Assembly (NCBI RefSeq): GCF_029227915.1
Contig: NC_079880.1
Coordinates: 27,275,501-27,339,500, forward strand
Source: Hydractinia symbiolongicarpus
Lineage: Eukaryota > Cnidaria > Hydrozoa > Anthoathecata > Hydractiniidae
Length of the DNA stretch: 64,000 nucleotides
Direction of reading: 5' to 3'
Positions 1 to 10,921 of the stretch are shown piece by piece. The notes under the pieces are model-generated. The model saw only the letters and a program-made list of their open reading frames with translations, was not told where the DNA came from and did not search any database. The position numbers and the translations under genes were made by a program. How positions within the stretch are numbered: position 1 is the stretch's first letter; the number at the start of each line of letters is the position of its first letter.

Positions 1-2342
1 TCAAACGGACTGATACCGCTAGAAAGTCATTGAAATGTAGTTCTTGAAACTGTCTCTATTTCTTCAGCGCGCGATAACGGATTGGATTGGTCCCACAGTA
101 AAAAATGACTTATTTATCTAAATTTTGAAATGAACCGCTTCCAAAACGCCCAGTGTAATCGCTGATTTCCAACAATCATGTCAAAGTAAGAAGAACGTTA
201 TTTCTTGGAGTCCAGTTGGCTCACTTATCACATTTATAAGGTCACAGGCCAAAGTTAGTTCAATTAAGTCCCACAGTCAATCATTTCATTGTTAAAAGAG
301 ATATAACTTAGTAATATCGGAAAAATGTCACTAAATACATGTTGGTACGAATATGTGACGCAACCGTTGTAACTCAAAGTGACTGATACCGTTAGAACGT
401 CATTGAAATGTAGTTTTTGAAACTGTCTCTATTTCATCAGCGCGCAATAACGGCTAGGATTGGTCCTACAGTAAAAAAAGACTTATTGATCTAAATTTTT
501 AAAAAAAGCGCTACAACAGAGCATAGTGTACTCGCTGAATTCCAGCAATCATCTCGAATTAAGAAGAATGTGATTGCTTGGAGTCCAATTGGCTCATTTA
601 TCGAATTTATAAGGTGACAGTCTAGAATCAAGTCAGTTAAGTCCCACAGTCAATCGTTTCATTGTTGAAAGCGATGCAACATGGTAATAGCGGAAAAATA
701 TCGCTAAATACATGTTGGTACGAATATGTGACGCAACGGTTGTAACTCAAACGGTCTGATACCGCTACAAAGTCATTGAAATGTAGTTCTTGAAACTGTC
801 TCTATTTCTTCAGCGCGCGATTACAGATTGGATTACTCTCACAGTAAAAAATGGCTTATTTATCTAAGTTTTGAAATGAACCGCTTCCAAAGCGCCCAGT
901 GTAATCGCTGATTTCCAACAATCATGTCTAAATAAGAAGAATGTTATTTCTTGGAGTCCAGTTGGCTCACTTATTACATTTATAAGGTCAAAGGCCAAAG
1001 TTAGTTCAATTAAGTCCCACAGTCAATCATTTCATTGTTAAAAGCGATATAACTTAGTAATATCGGAAAAATGTCACTAAATACATGTTGGTACGAATAT
1101 GTGACGCAAACGTTGTAACTCAAACGGACTGATACTGCGAGAAAGTCATTGGAATGTAGTTTTTGAAACTGTCTCTATTTCTTCAGCGCGCGATAACGGC
1201 TAGGATTGGTCCCACAGTAAAAAATGACTTATTTATCTAAATTTTTAAATGAAGCGCTTCCACAGCGCCCAGTGTAATCGCTGATTTCCAACAATCAAGC
1301 CAAAGTAAGAAGAATGTTAGTTCTTGGAGTCCAGTTGGCTAACTTATCACATTTATAAGGTCACAGGCCAAAGTTAGTTCAATTAAGTCCCACAGTCAAT
1401 CATTTCATTGTTAAAAGCGATATAACTTAGTAAGATCGGAAAAATGTCACTAAATACATGTTGGTACGAATATGTGACGCAACCGTTGTAACTCGAACAG
1501 ACTGTTACCGCTAGAAAGTCATTGAAATGTAGTTTTTGAAACTGTCTCTATTTCTTCAGTGCGCGATAACGGCTAGGATTAGTCCCACAGTAAAAAAAGA
1601 CTGATTTATCTAAATTTTTAAAAAAAGCGCTACCACAGAGCATAGTGTACTCGCTGAATTCCAGCAATCATCTCGAATTAAGAAGAATGTGATTCCTGGG
1701 ATTCCAATTATCTCATTTATTGCATCTATAATGTCACAGTCCAGAATCAGTTCAACTAAGTCCCACAGTCAATCGCTTCACTGTTAAAAGCGATGCAACC
1801 TAGTAATGTCAGAAAAATATCTCTAAGTACATGTTGGTACGAATATGTGACCCAACCGTTGTAACTCAAACGGACTGACACCGTTAGAAAGTCAGTGAGA
1901 TGTAGTTTTTGAAACTGTCGCCCTTTCTTCAGCACGCAATAACGGCTAGGATTGGTCCCACAGTAGAGAATGACTTATTTATCTCAGTTTTTAAATGAAG
2001 CGCTTCCACAGCGCCCTGTGTAATCGCTGAGTTCCAACAATCTTGTCAAATTAAAAAGAATGTTATTTCTTGGAGTCCAGTTGGCTCACTTATTACATTT
2101 ATAAGGTCACAGGCCAAAGTTAGTTCAATTAAGTCCCACAGTCAATCATTTCATTGTTAAAAGCGATATAACTTAGTAATATCGGAAAAATGTCACTAAA
2201 TACATGTTGGTACGAATATGTGACGCAAACGTTGTAACTCAAACGGACTGATACTGTTAGAAAGTCATTGGAATGTAGTTTTTGAAACTGTCTCTATTTC
2301 TTCAGCGCGCGATAACGGCTAGGATTGGTCCCACAGTAAAAA
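1..2342 (+). repeat. Irregular A/C/D monomers at left edge
   Basis: Landmarks lie at 105, 478, 851, 1224, 1597 and 1970. Types run A, C, A, A, C, then a D monomer whose second half is E-like. Linkers are all of the CAACCGTTGTAACTCAAA or CAAACGTTGTAACTC kind. The unit 1224-2342 is a three-monomer A-C-D/E block that aligns with the A-C-D-E four-mer to its right, with one monomer lost through the D/E fusion near 2065-2085. No gene is seen. Confidence 0.85.
105..477 (+). repeat. Example monomer with conserved landmarks
   Basis: This 373 bp unit shows the parts common to all types. Counting from the landmark A as +1, a conserved GATTGGTCCCACAG box lies just upstream at about -20 to -7. A second AGTCCCACAGTCAAT box starts near +164. 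A conserved segment TAAATACATGTTGG and the following TACGAATATGTGAC start near +228. The linker CAACCGTTGTAACTCAAA starts near +257, and GTCTCTATTTC lies near +320. The most variable part is roughly +15 to +140, where the monomer types differ by blocks of linked substitutions. The boundaries chosen here are arbitrary, since a tandem repeat has no natural start. Confidence 0.9.
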
Positions 2343-5326
2343 ATGACTTATTTATCTAAATTTTTAAATGAAGCGCTTCCACAGCGCCCAGTGTAATCGC
2401 TGATTTCCAACAATCAAGTCAAAGTAAGAAGAATGTTAGTTCTTGGAGTCCAGTTGGCTAACTTATCACATTTATAAGGTCACAGGCCAAAGTTAGTTCA
2501 ATTAAGTCCCACAGTCAATCATTTCATTGTTAAAAGCGATATAACTTAGCAATATCGGAAAAATGTCACTAAATACATGTTGGTACGAATATGTGACGCA
2601 ACCGTTGTAATTCGAACGGACTGATACTGCTAGAAAGTCATTGAAATGTAGTTTTTGAAACTGTCTCTATTTCTTCAGCGCGTGATAACGGCTAGGATTG
2701 GTCCCACAGTAAAAAAAGACTGATTTATCTAAATTTTTAAAAAAAGCGCTACCACAGAGCATAGTGTACTCGCTGAATTCCAGCAATCATCTCAAATTAA
2801 GAAGAATGTGATTCCTTGGAGTCCAATTATCTCATTTATCGCATCTATAATGTCACAGTCCAGAATCAGTTCAACTAAGTCCCACAGTCAATCGCTTCAC
2901 TGTTAAAAGCGATGCAACCTAGTAATGTCAGAAAAATATCGCTAAGTACATGTTGGTACGAATATGTGACCCAACCGTTGTAACTCAAACGGACTGACAC
3001 CGTTAGAAAGTCAGTGAGATGTAGTTTTTGAAACTGTCGCCATTTCTTCAGCACGCGATAACGGCTAGGATTGGTCCCACAGTAGAGAATGACTTATTTA
3101 TCTCAATTTTTAAATGAAGCGCTTCCACAGCGACCAGTGTAATCGCTGAGTTCCAACAATCATGTCAAATTAAAAAGAATGTTATTTCTTGGGGTCCAAT
3201 TGTCTTATTTATCACATTTATCAGGTCACAGTCCAAAGTTAGTTCAATTAAGTCCCACAGTCAATCGTTTCACTGTTAAAAGCGATGCAACCTAGTAATA
3301 TCGGAAAAAAATCACTAAATACATGTTGGTACGATAATGTGACGCAACCGTTGTAACTCAAACGGACTGATACTGTTAGAACGTCATTGAAAGGTAGTTT
3401 TTGAAACTGTCTCTATTTCTTCAGCTTGCAATAACGACTCTGATTGGTCCCACAGTAAAAAATGACTTATTTATCTGAATTTTTAAATGAAGCGCTGCCA
3501 CAGCGCCAAGTGCAATTGCTGAGTTCCAACAATCATGTCAAAGTAAGAAAAATGTTATTTCTTGGAGTCCAGTTGGCTCACTTATCACATTTATAAGGTC
3601 ACAGGCCAAAGTTAGTTCAATTAAATCCCACAGTCAATCATTTCATTGTTAAAAGCGATATAACTTAGTAATATCGGAAAAATGTCACTAAATACATGTT
3701 GGTACGAATATGTGACGCAAACGTTGTAACTCAAACGGACTGATACCGCTAGAAAGTCATTGAAATGAAGTTTTTGAAACTGTCTCTATTTCTTCAGCGC
3801 GCGATAACGGCTAGGATTGGTCCCACAGTAAAAAATGACTTATTTATCTAAATTTTTAAATGAAGCGCTTCCACAGCGCCCAGTGTAATCGCTGATTTCC
3901 AACAATCAAGTCAAAGTAAGAAAAATGTTAGTTCTTGGAGTCCAGTTGGCTAACTTATCACATTTATAAGGTCACAGGCCAAAGTTAGTTCAATTAAGTC
4001 CCACAGTCAATCATTTCATTGTTAAAAGTGATATAAATTAGCAATATCGGAAAAATGTCACTAAATACATGTTGGTACGAATATGTGACGCAACCGTTGT
4101 AATTCGAACGGACTGATACTGCTAGAAAGTCATTGAAATGTAGTTTTTGAAACTGTCTCTATTTCTTCAGCGCGTGATAACGGCTAGGATTGGTCCCACA
4201 GTAAAAAAAGACTGATTTATCTAAATTTTTAAAAAAAGCGCTACCACAGAGCATAGTGTACTCGCTGAATTCCAGCAATCATCTCGAATTAAGAAGAATG
4301 TGATTCCTTGGAGTCCAATTATCTCATTTATTGCATCTATAATGTCACAGTCCAGAATCAGTTCAACTAAGTCCCACAGTCAATCGCTTCACTGTTAAAA
4401 GCGATGCAACCTAGTAATGTCAGAAAAATATCGCTAAGTACATGTTGGTACGAATATGTGACCCAACCGTTGTAACTCAAACGGACTGACACCGTTAGAA
4501 AGTCAGTGAGATGTAGTTTTTGAAACTGTCGCCATTTCTTCAGCACGCGATAACGGCTAGGATTGGTCCCACAGTAGAGAATGACTTATTTATCTCAATT
4601 TTTAAATGAAGCGCTTCCACAGCGCGCAGTGTAATCGCTGAGTTCCAACAATCATGTCAAATTAAAAAGAATGTTATTTCTTGGGGTCCAATTGTCTTAT
4701 TTATCACATTTATCAGGTCACAGTCCAAAGTTAGTTCAATTAAGTCCCACAGTCAATCGTTTCACTGTTAAAAGCGATGCAACCTAGTAATATCGGAAAA
4801 AAATCACTAAATACATGTTGGTACGATAATGTGACGCAACCGTTGTAACTCAAACGGACTGATACTGTTAGAACGTCATTGAAAGGTAGTTTTTGAAACT
4901 GTCTCTATTTCTTCAGCTTGCAATAACGACTCGGATCGGTCCCACAGTAAAAAATGACTTATTTATCTGAATTTTTAAATGAAGCGCTGCCACAGCGCCA
5001 AGTGCAATTGCTGAGTTCCAACAATCATGTCAAAGTAAGAAAAATGTTATTTCTTGGAGTCCAGTTGGCTCACTTATCACATTTAGAAGGTCACAGGCCA
5101 AAGTTAGTTCAATTAAATCCCACAGTCAATCATTTCATTGTTAAAAGCGATATAACTTAGTAATATCGGAAAAATGTCACTAAATACATGTTGGTACGAA
5201 TATGTGACGCAACCGTTGTAATTCGAACGGACTGATACTGCTAGAAAGTCATTGAAATGTAGTTTTTGAAACTGTCTCTATTTCTTCAGCGCGTGATAAC
5301 GGCTAGGATTGGTCCCACAGTAAAAA
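2343..5326 (+). repeat. Four-monomer higher-order repeat, A-C-D-E, 1,492 bp, two copies
   Basis: Landmarks 2343/2716/3089/3462 (A, C, D, E) are repeated at 3835/4208/4581/4954, an offset of 1,492 bp. Shared markers include GACGCAAACGTTG before each A, GCAATATCGG in the A tail, and TTGCAATAACGACTC before each E. The copies differ at scattered positions, for example GCGACCAGTG against GCGCGCAGTG in D. Confidence 0.9.
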
Positions 5327-6319
5327 AAGACTGATTTATCTAAATTTTTAAAAAAAGCGCTACCACAGAGCATAGTGTACTCGCTGAATTCCAGCAATCA
5401 TCTCGAATTAAGAAGAATGTGATTCCTTGGAGTCCAATTATCTCATTTATTGCATCTATAATGTCACAGTCCAGAATCAGTTCAACTAAGTCCCACAGTC
5501 AATCGCTTCACTGTTAAAAGCGATGCAACCTAGTAATGTCAGAAAAATATCGCTAAGTACATGTTGGTACGAATATGTGACCCAACCGTTGTAACTCAAA
5601 CGGACTGACACCGTTAGAAAGTCAGTGAGATGTAGTTTTTGAAACTGTCGCCATTTCTTCAGCACGCGATAACGGCTAGGATTGGTCCCACAGTAGAGAA
5701 TGACTTATTTATCTCAATTTTTAAATGAAGCGCTTCCACAGCGCGCAGTGTAATCGCTGAGTTCCAACAATCATGTCAAATTAAAAAGAATGTTATTTCT
5801 TGGGGTCCAATTGTCTTATTTATCACATTTATCAGGTCACAGTCCAAAGTTAGTTCAATTAAGTCCCACAGTCAATCGTTTCACTGTTAAAAGCGATGCA
5901 ACCTAGTAATATCGGAAAAAAATCACTAAATACATGTTGGTACGATAATGTGACGCAACCGTTGTAACTCAAACGGACTGATACTGTTAGAACGTCATTG
6001 AAAGGTAGTTTTTGAAACTGTCTCTATTTCTTCAGCTTGCAATAACGACTCGGATCGGTCCCACAGTAAAAAATGACTTATTTATCTGAATTTTTAAATG
6101 AAGCGCTGCCACAGCGCCAAGTGCAATTGCTGAGTTCCAACAATCATGTCAAAGTAAGAAAAATGTTATTTCTTGGAGTCCAGTTGGCTCACTTATCACA
6201 TTTAGAAGGTCACAGGCCAAAGTTAGTTCAATTAAATCCCACAGTCAATCATTTCATTGTTAAAAGCGATATAACTTAGTAATATCGGAAAAATGTCACT
6301 AAATACATGTTGGTACGAA
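4082..6319 (+). repeat. Tandem duplication of a C-D-E three-mer, 1,119 bp
   Basis: The segment 4082-5200 is followed by 5201-6319, which looks the same base for base by eye. Both contain the private variants GTAATTCGAACGG, GCGCGCAGTG, CGACTCGGATCGG and CATTTAGAAGG. The duplication overlaps the second A-C-D-E copy and drops the A monomer. A further, more diverged C-D-E unit follows at landmarks 6446, 6819 and 7192. Confidence 0.88.
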
Positions 6320-6445
6320 TATGTGACGCAACCGTTGTAACTCGAACGGACTGATACCGCTAGAAAGTCATTGAAATGTAGTTTTTGAAACTGTCTCTAT
6401 TTCTTCAGCGCGCGATAACGGCTAGGATTGGTCCCACAGTAAAAA

Positions 6446-7564
6446 AAGACTGATTTATCTAAATTTTTAAAAAAAGCGCTACCACAGAGCATAGTGTACT
6501 CGCTGAATTCCAGCAATCATCTCGAAGTAAGAAGAATGTGATTCCTTGGAGTCCAATTATCTCATTTATCGCATCTAGAATGTCACAGTGCAGAATCAGT
6601 TCAACTAAGTCCCACAGTCAATCGCTTCACTGTTAAAAGCGATGCAACCTAGTAATGTCAGAAAAATATCGCTAAGTACATGTTGGTACGAATATGTGAC
6701 CCAACCGTTGTAACTCAAACGGACTGACACCGTTAGAAAGTCAGTGAGATGTAGTTTTTGAAGCTGTCGCCCTTTCTTCAGCACGCGATACCGGCTAGGA
6801 TTGGTCCCACAGTAGAGAATGACTTATTCATCTCAATTTTTAAATGAAGCGCTTCCACAGCGCCCAGTGTAATCGCTGAGTTCCAACAATCATGTCAAAT
6901 TAAAAAGAATGTTATTTCTTGGGGTCCAATTGTCTTATTTATCACATTTCTCAGGTCACAGTCCAAAGTTAGTTCAATTAAGTCCCACAGTCAATAGTTT
7001 CACTGTTAAAAGCGATGCAACCTAGTAATATCGAAAAAAAATCACTAAATACATGTTGGTACGATAATGTGACGCAACCGTTGTAACTCAAACGGACTGA
7101 TACTGTTAGAACGTCATTGAAAGGTAGTTTTTGAAACTGTCTCTATTTTTTAAGCTTGCAATAACGACTCGGATTGGTCCCACAGTAAAAAATGACTTAT
7201 TTATCTAAATTTTTAAATGAAGCGCTGCCACAGCGCCAAGTGCAATTGCTGAGTTCCAAGAATCATGTCAAAGTAAGAAAAATGTTATTTTTTGGAGTCC
7301 AGTTGGCTCACTTATCACATTTATAAGGTCACAGGCCAAAGTTAGTTCAATTAAGTCCCACAGTCAAACATTTCATTGTTAAAGGCGATATAACTTAGTA
7401 ATGTCGGAAAAATGTCACTAAATACATGTTGGTACGAATATATGACGCAGCCGTTGTATCTCAAACGGATTGATACCGCCATGAAGTCAATGAGATTTAG
7501 TTTTTGAGAATGTCTCTATTTCTTCAGTGCGTGCTAACGGCTAGGATTGGTCCCACAGTAAAGA
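6446..7564 (+). repeat. Diverged C-D-E unit and change of linker
   Basis: Landmarks 6446, 6819 and 7192 are C, D and E. The unit differs from its left neighbours by point changes such as TTCATCTCAATT, ACATTTCTCAGG and TCAATAGTTTC. At its right end the E tail changes to ATATATGACGCAGCCGTTG and TATCTCAAACGGATTG. This is the first appearance of the second linker form in the window. Confidence 0.85.
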
Positions 7565-10500
7565 ATGACTTATTTATCTAAAGTTTTAAATGAAGCGCTA
7601 CCACAGCGCCCAGTGTAATCGCTGAGTTCCAGCAATCATTTCAAATTAAAAAGAATGACACTTCTTGGAGTCCAATTGTCTCATTTATCACATTTATCAT
7701 ATTGCAATCCAAAGTTAGTTTAATTAAGTCCCACCGACAATCGTTTCACTGTTAAAAGCGATGCATCCTAGTAATATCAGAAAAATAGGGTTAAATACAT
7801 GTTGGTACAAATATTTGACCCAACCGTTGTAACTCAAACGAACTGACACCGTTAGAAAGTCATTGAAATGTAGTGTTTGAACCTGTCTCTATTTCCCCAG
7901 CGCGCAATAACGGTTAGGATTGGTCCCACAGTAAAAAATGACTTATTTATCTAAATTTTTAAAAAAAGCGCTACCACAGAGCATAGTGTACTTACTGAAA
8001 TCCAGAAATCATGTCAATTTAAGAAGAATGTTATTCCTTGGAGTCCAGTGGGCTCGTTTATCACATTTATCAGGTCACAGACCAAAGTTAGTTCAATTAA
8101 GTCCCACAGTCAATCGTTTCATTGTTAAAAGCGATGCAACCTAGTAATATTCGAATACTATCGCTAAATACATGTTGGTACGATAATGTGACGCAACCGT
8201 TGTAACTCAAACGGACTAATACTGTTAGAACGTCATTGAAAGGTAGTTTTTGAAACTGTCTCTATTTCCCCAGCGCGCAATAACGGTTAGGATTGGTCCC
8301 ACAGTAAAAAATGACTTATTTATCTAAATTTTTAAAAAAAGCGCTACCACAGAGCATAGTGTACTTACTGAAATCCAGAAATCATGTCAATTTAAGAAGA
8401 ATGTTATTCCTTGGAGTCCAGTGGGCTCGTTTATCACATTTATCAGGTCACAGACCAAAGTTAGTTCAATTAAGTCCCACAGTCAATCGTTTCATTGTTA
8501 AAAGCGATGCAACCTAGTAATATTCGAATACTATCGCTAAATACATGTTGGTACGATAATGTGACGCAACCGTTGTAACTCAAACGGACTAATACTGTTA
8601 GAACGTCATTGAAAGGTAGTTTTTGAAACTGTCTCTATTTCCCCAGCGCGCAATAACGGTTAGGATTGGTCCCACAGTAAAAAATGACTTATTTATCTAA
8701 ATTTTTAAAAAAAGCGCTACCACAGAGCATAGTGTACTTACTGAAATCCAGAAATCATGTCAATTTAAGAAGAATGTTATTCCTTGGAGTCCAGTGGGCT
8801 CGTTTATCACATTTATCAGGTCACAGACCAAAGTTAGTTCAATTAAGTCCCACAGTCAATCGTTTCATTGTTAAAAGCGATGCAACCTAGTAATATTCGA
8901 ATACTATCGCTAAATACATGTTGGTACGATAATGTGACGCAACCGTTGTAACTCAAACGGACTAATACTGTTAGAACGTCATTGAAAGGTAGTTTTTGAA
9001 ACTGTCTCTATTTCCCCAGCGCGCAATAACGGCTAGGATTGGTCCCACAGTAAAAAATGACTTATTTATCTAAATTTTTAAATAAAGCGCTGCCACAGCG
9101 CCAAGTGCAATCGCTGAGTTCCAACAATCATGTCAAAGTAAGAAGAATATTATTTTTTAGAGTCCAGTTGGCTCACTTATCAAATTTATATGGTCACAGG
9201 CCAAAGTTAGTTCAATTAAGTGCCACAGTCAATCATTTCATTGTTAAAAGCGATATAACTTAGTAATATCGGAAAAATGTCACTAAATACATGTTGGTAC
9301 GAATATATGACGCAGCCGTTGTATCTCAAACGGATTGATACCGCCATGAAGTCAATGAGATTTAGTTTTTGAGAATGTCTCTATTTCTTCTGTGCGTGCT
9401 AACGGCTAGGATTGGTCCCACAGTAAAGAATGACTTATTTATCTAAAGTTTTAAATGAAGCGCTACCACAGCGCCCAGTGTAATCGCTGAGTTCCAGCAA
9501 TCATTTCAAATTAAGAAGAATGACACTTCTTGGAGTCCAATTGTCTCATTTATCACATTTATCATATTGCAATCCAAAGTTAGTTTAATTAAGTCCCACC
9601 GACAATCGTTTCACTGTTAAAAGCGATGCATCCTAGTAATATCAGAAAAATAGGGTTAAATACATGTTGGTACAAATATGTGACCCAACCGTTGTAACTC
9701 AAACGAACTGACACCGTTAGAAAGTCATTGAAATGTAGTGTTTGAACCTGTCTCTATTTCCCCAGCGCGCAATAACGGCTAGGATTGGTCCCACAGTAAA
9801 AAATGACTTATTTATCTAAATTTTTAGAAAAAGCGCTACCACAGAGCATAGTGTACTTACTGAAATCCAGAAATCATGTCAATTTAAGAAGAATGTTATT
9901 CCTTGGAGTCCAGTTGGCTCGTTTATCACATTTATCAGGTCACAGACCAAAGTTAGTTCAATTAAGTCCCACAGTCAATCGTTTCATTGTTAAAAGCGAT
10001 GCAACCTAGTAATATTCGAATACTATCGCTAAATACATGTTGGTACGATAATGTGACGCAACCGTTGTAACTCAAACGGACTAATACTGTTAGAACGTCA
10101 TTGAAAGGTAGTTTTTGAAACTATCTCTATTTCCCCAGCGCGCAATAACGGCTAGGATTGGTCCCACAGTAAAGAATGACTTATTTATCTAAAGTTTTAA
10201 ATGAAGCGTTTCCACAGCGCCCAGTGTAACCGCTGAGTTCCAACAATCATGTCAAATTAAAAAGAATGTTATTTCTTGGGGTCCAATTGTCTTATTTATC
10301 ACATTTATCAGGTCACAGTCCAAAGTTAGTTCAATTAAGTCCCACAGTCAATCGTTTCACTGTTAAAAGCGATGCAACCTAGTAAAATCGGAAAAAAATC
10401 ACTAAATACATGTTGGTACGATAATGTGACGCAACCGTTGTAACTCAAGCGGACTAATACTGTTAGAACGTCATTGAAAGGTAGTTTTTGAAACTGTCTC

Positions 10501-10921
10501 TTTTTCTTCAGCGTGCAATAACGACTCGGATTGGTCCCACAGAAAAGAATGACTTATTTATCTAAAGTTTTAAATGAAGCGTTTCCACAGCGCCCAGTGT
10601 AACCGCTGAGTTCCAACAATCATGTCAAAGTAAGAAGAATGTTATTTCTTGGAGTCCAATTGTCTCATTTATCACATTTATCAGGTCACAGGCCAAAGTT
10701 AGTTCAATTAAGTGCCACAGTCAATCATTTCATTGTTAAAAGCGATATAACTTAGTAATATCGGAAAAATGTCACTAAATACATGTTGGTACGAATATAT
10801 GACGCAGCCGTTGTATCTTAAACGGATTGATACCGCCATAAAGTCAATGAGATTTAGTTTTTGAGAATGTCTCTATTTCTTCAGTGCGTGGTAACGGCTA
10901 GGATGGGTCCCACAGTAAAGA
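7192..10921 (+). repeat. E-F-G units with local expansion
   Basis: E, F and G at landmarks 7192, 7565 and 7938 recur at 9057, 9430 and 9803, an offset of 1,865 bp. Two extra G monomers lie between them. After 9803 come two monomers (10176 and 10549) that share an F-like start and the private GTTTCCACAGCGCCCAGTG and TAACCGCTGAG. Their bodies differ: the first reads as D and the second as an E/D mixture. Several monomers are chimeric, and no gene is seen. Confidence 0.85.
7938..9056 (+). repeat. Three identical-looking G monomers in a row
   Basis: Landmarks 7938, 8311 and 8684 head three type G monomers. By eye 8144-8516 and 8517-8889 match throughout, including AATATTCGAATACTATC, GGACTAATACTG, GGTTAGGATTGG and CAGTGGGCTCG. 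A fourth, related G at 9803 has GGCTAGG and CAGTTGGCTCG instead. This is single-monomer amplification inside an otherwise E-F-G pattern. Confidence 0.92.

Noticed and set aside
92-100. GATTGG/CCAAT box before the landmark as a promoter element
   Set aside because: The motif is repeated in every monomer as part of the satellite and no TATA box, start site or transcript evidence accompanies it. Satellite transcription is possible but not shown by the sequence.
4954-5160. A 68-codon open frame starting at the landmark ATG, repeated in E, G and similar monomers (for example 6073, 7938, 9057, 21001, 55161)
   Set aside because: It sits inside a 373 bp satellite unit whose other copies have AAG, AGG or ATT at the start (about 62 of 173 landmarks by hand count), in-frame stops or frame shifts. 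There is no codon-type bias in the changes that I can see, no recognisable domain, and no promoter. The frame is open by chance in a few monomer types and is then multiplied by amplification.
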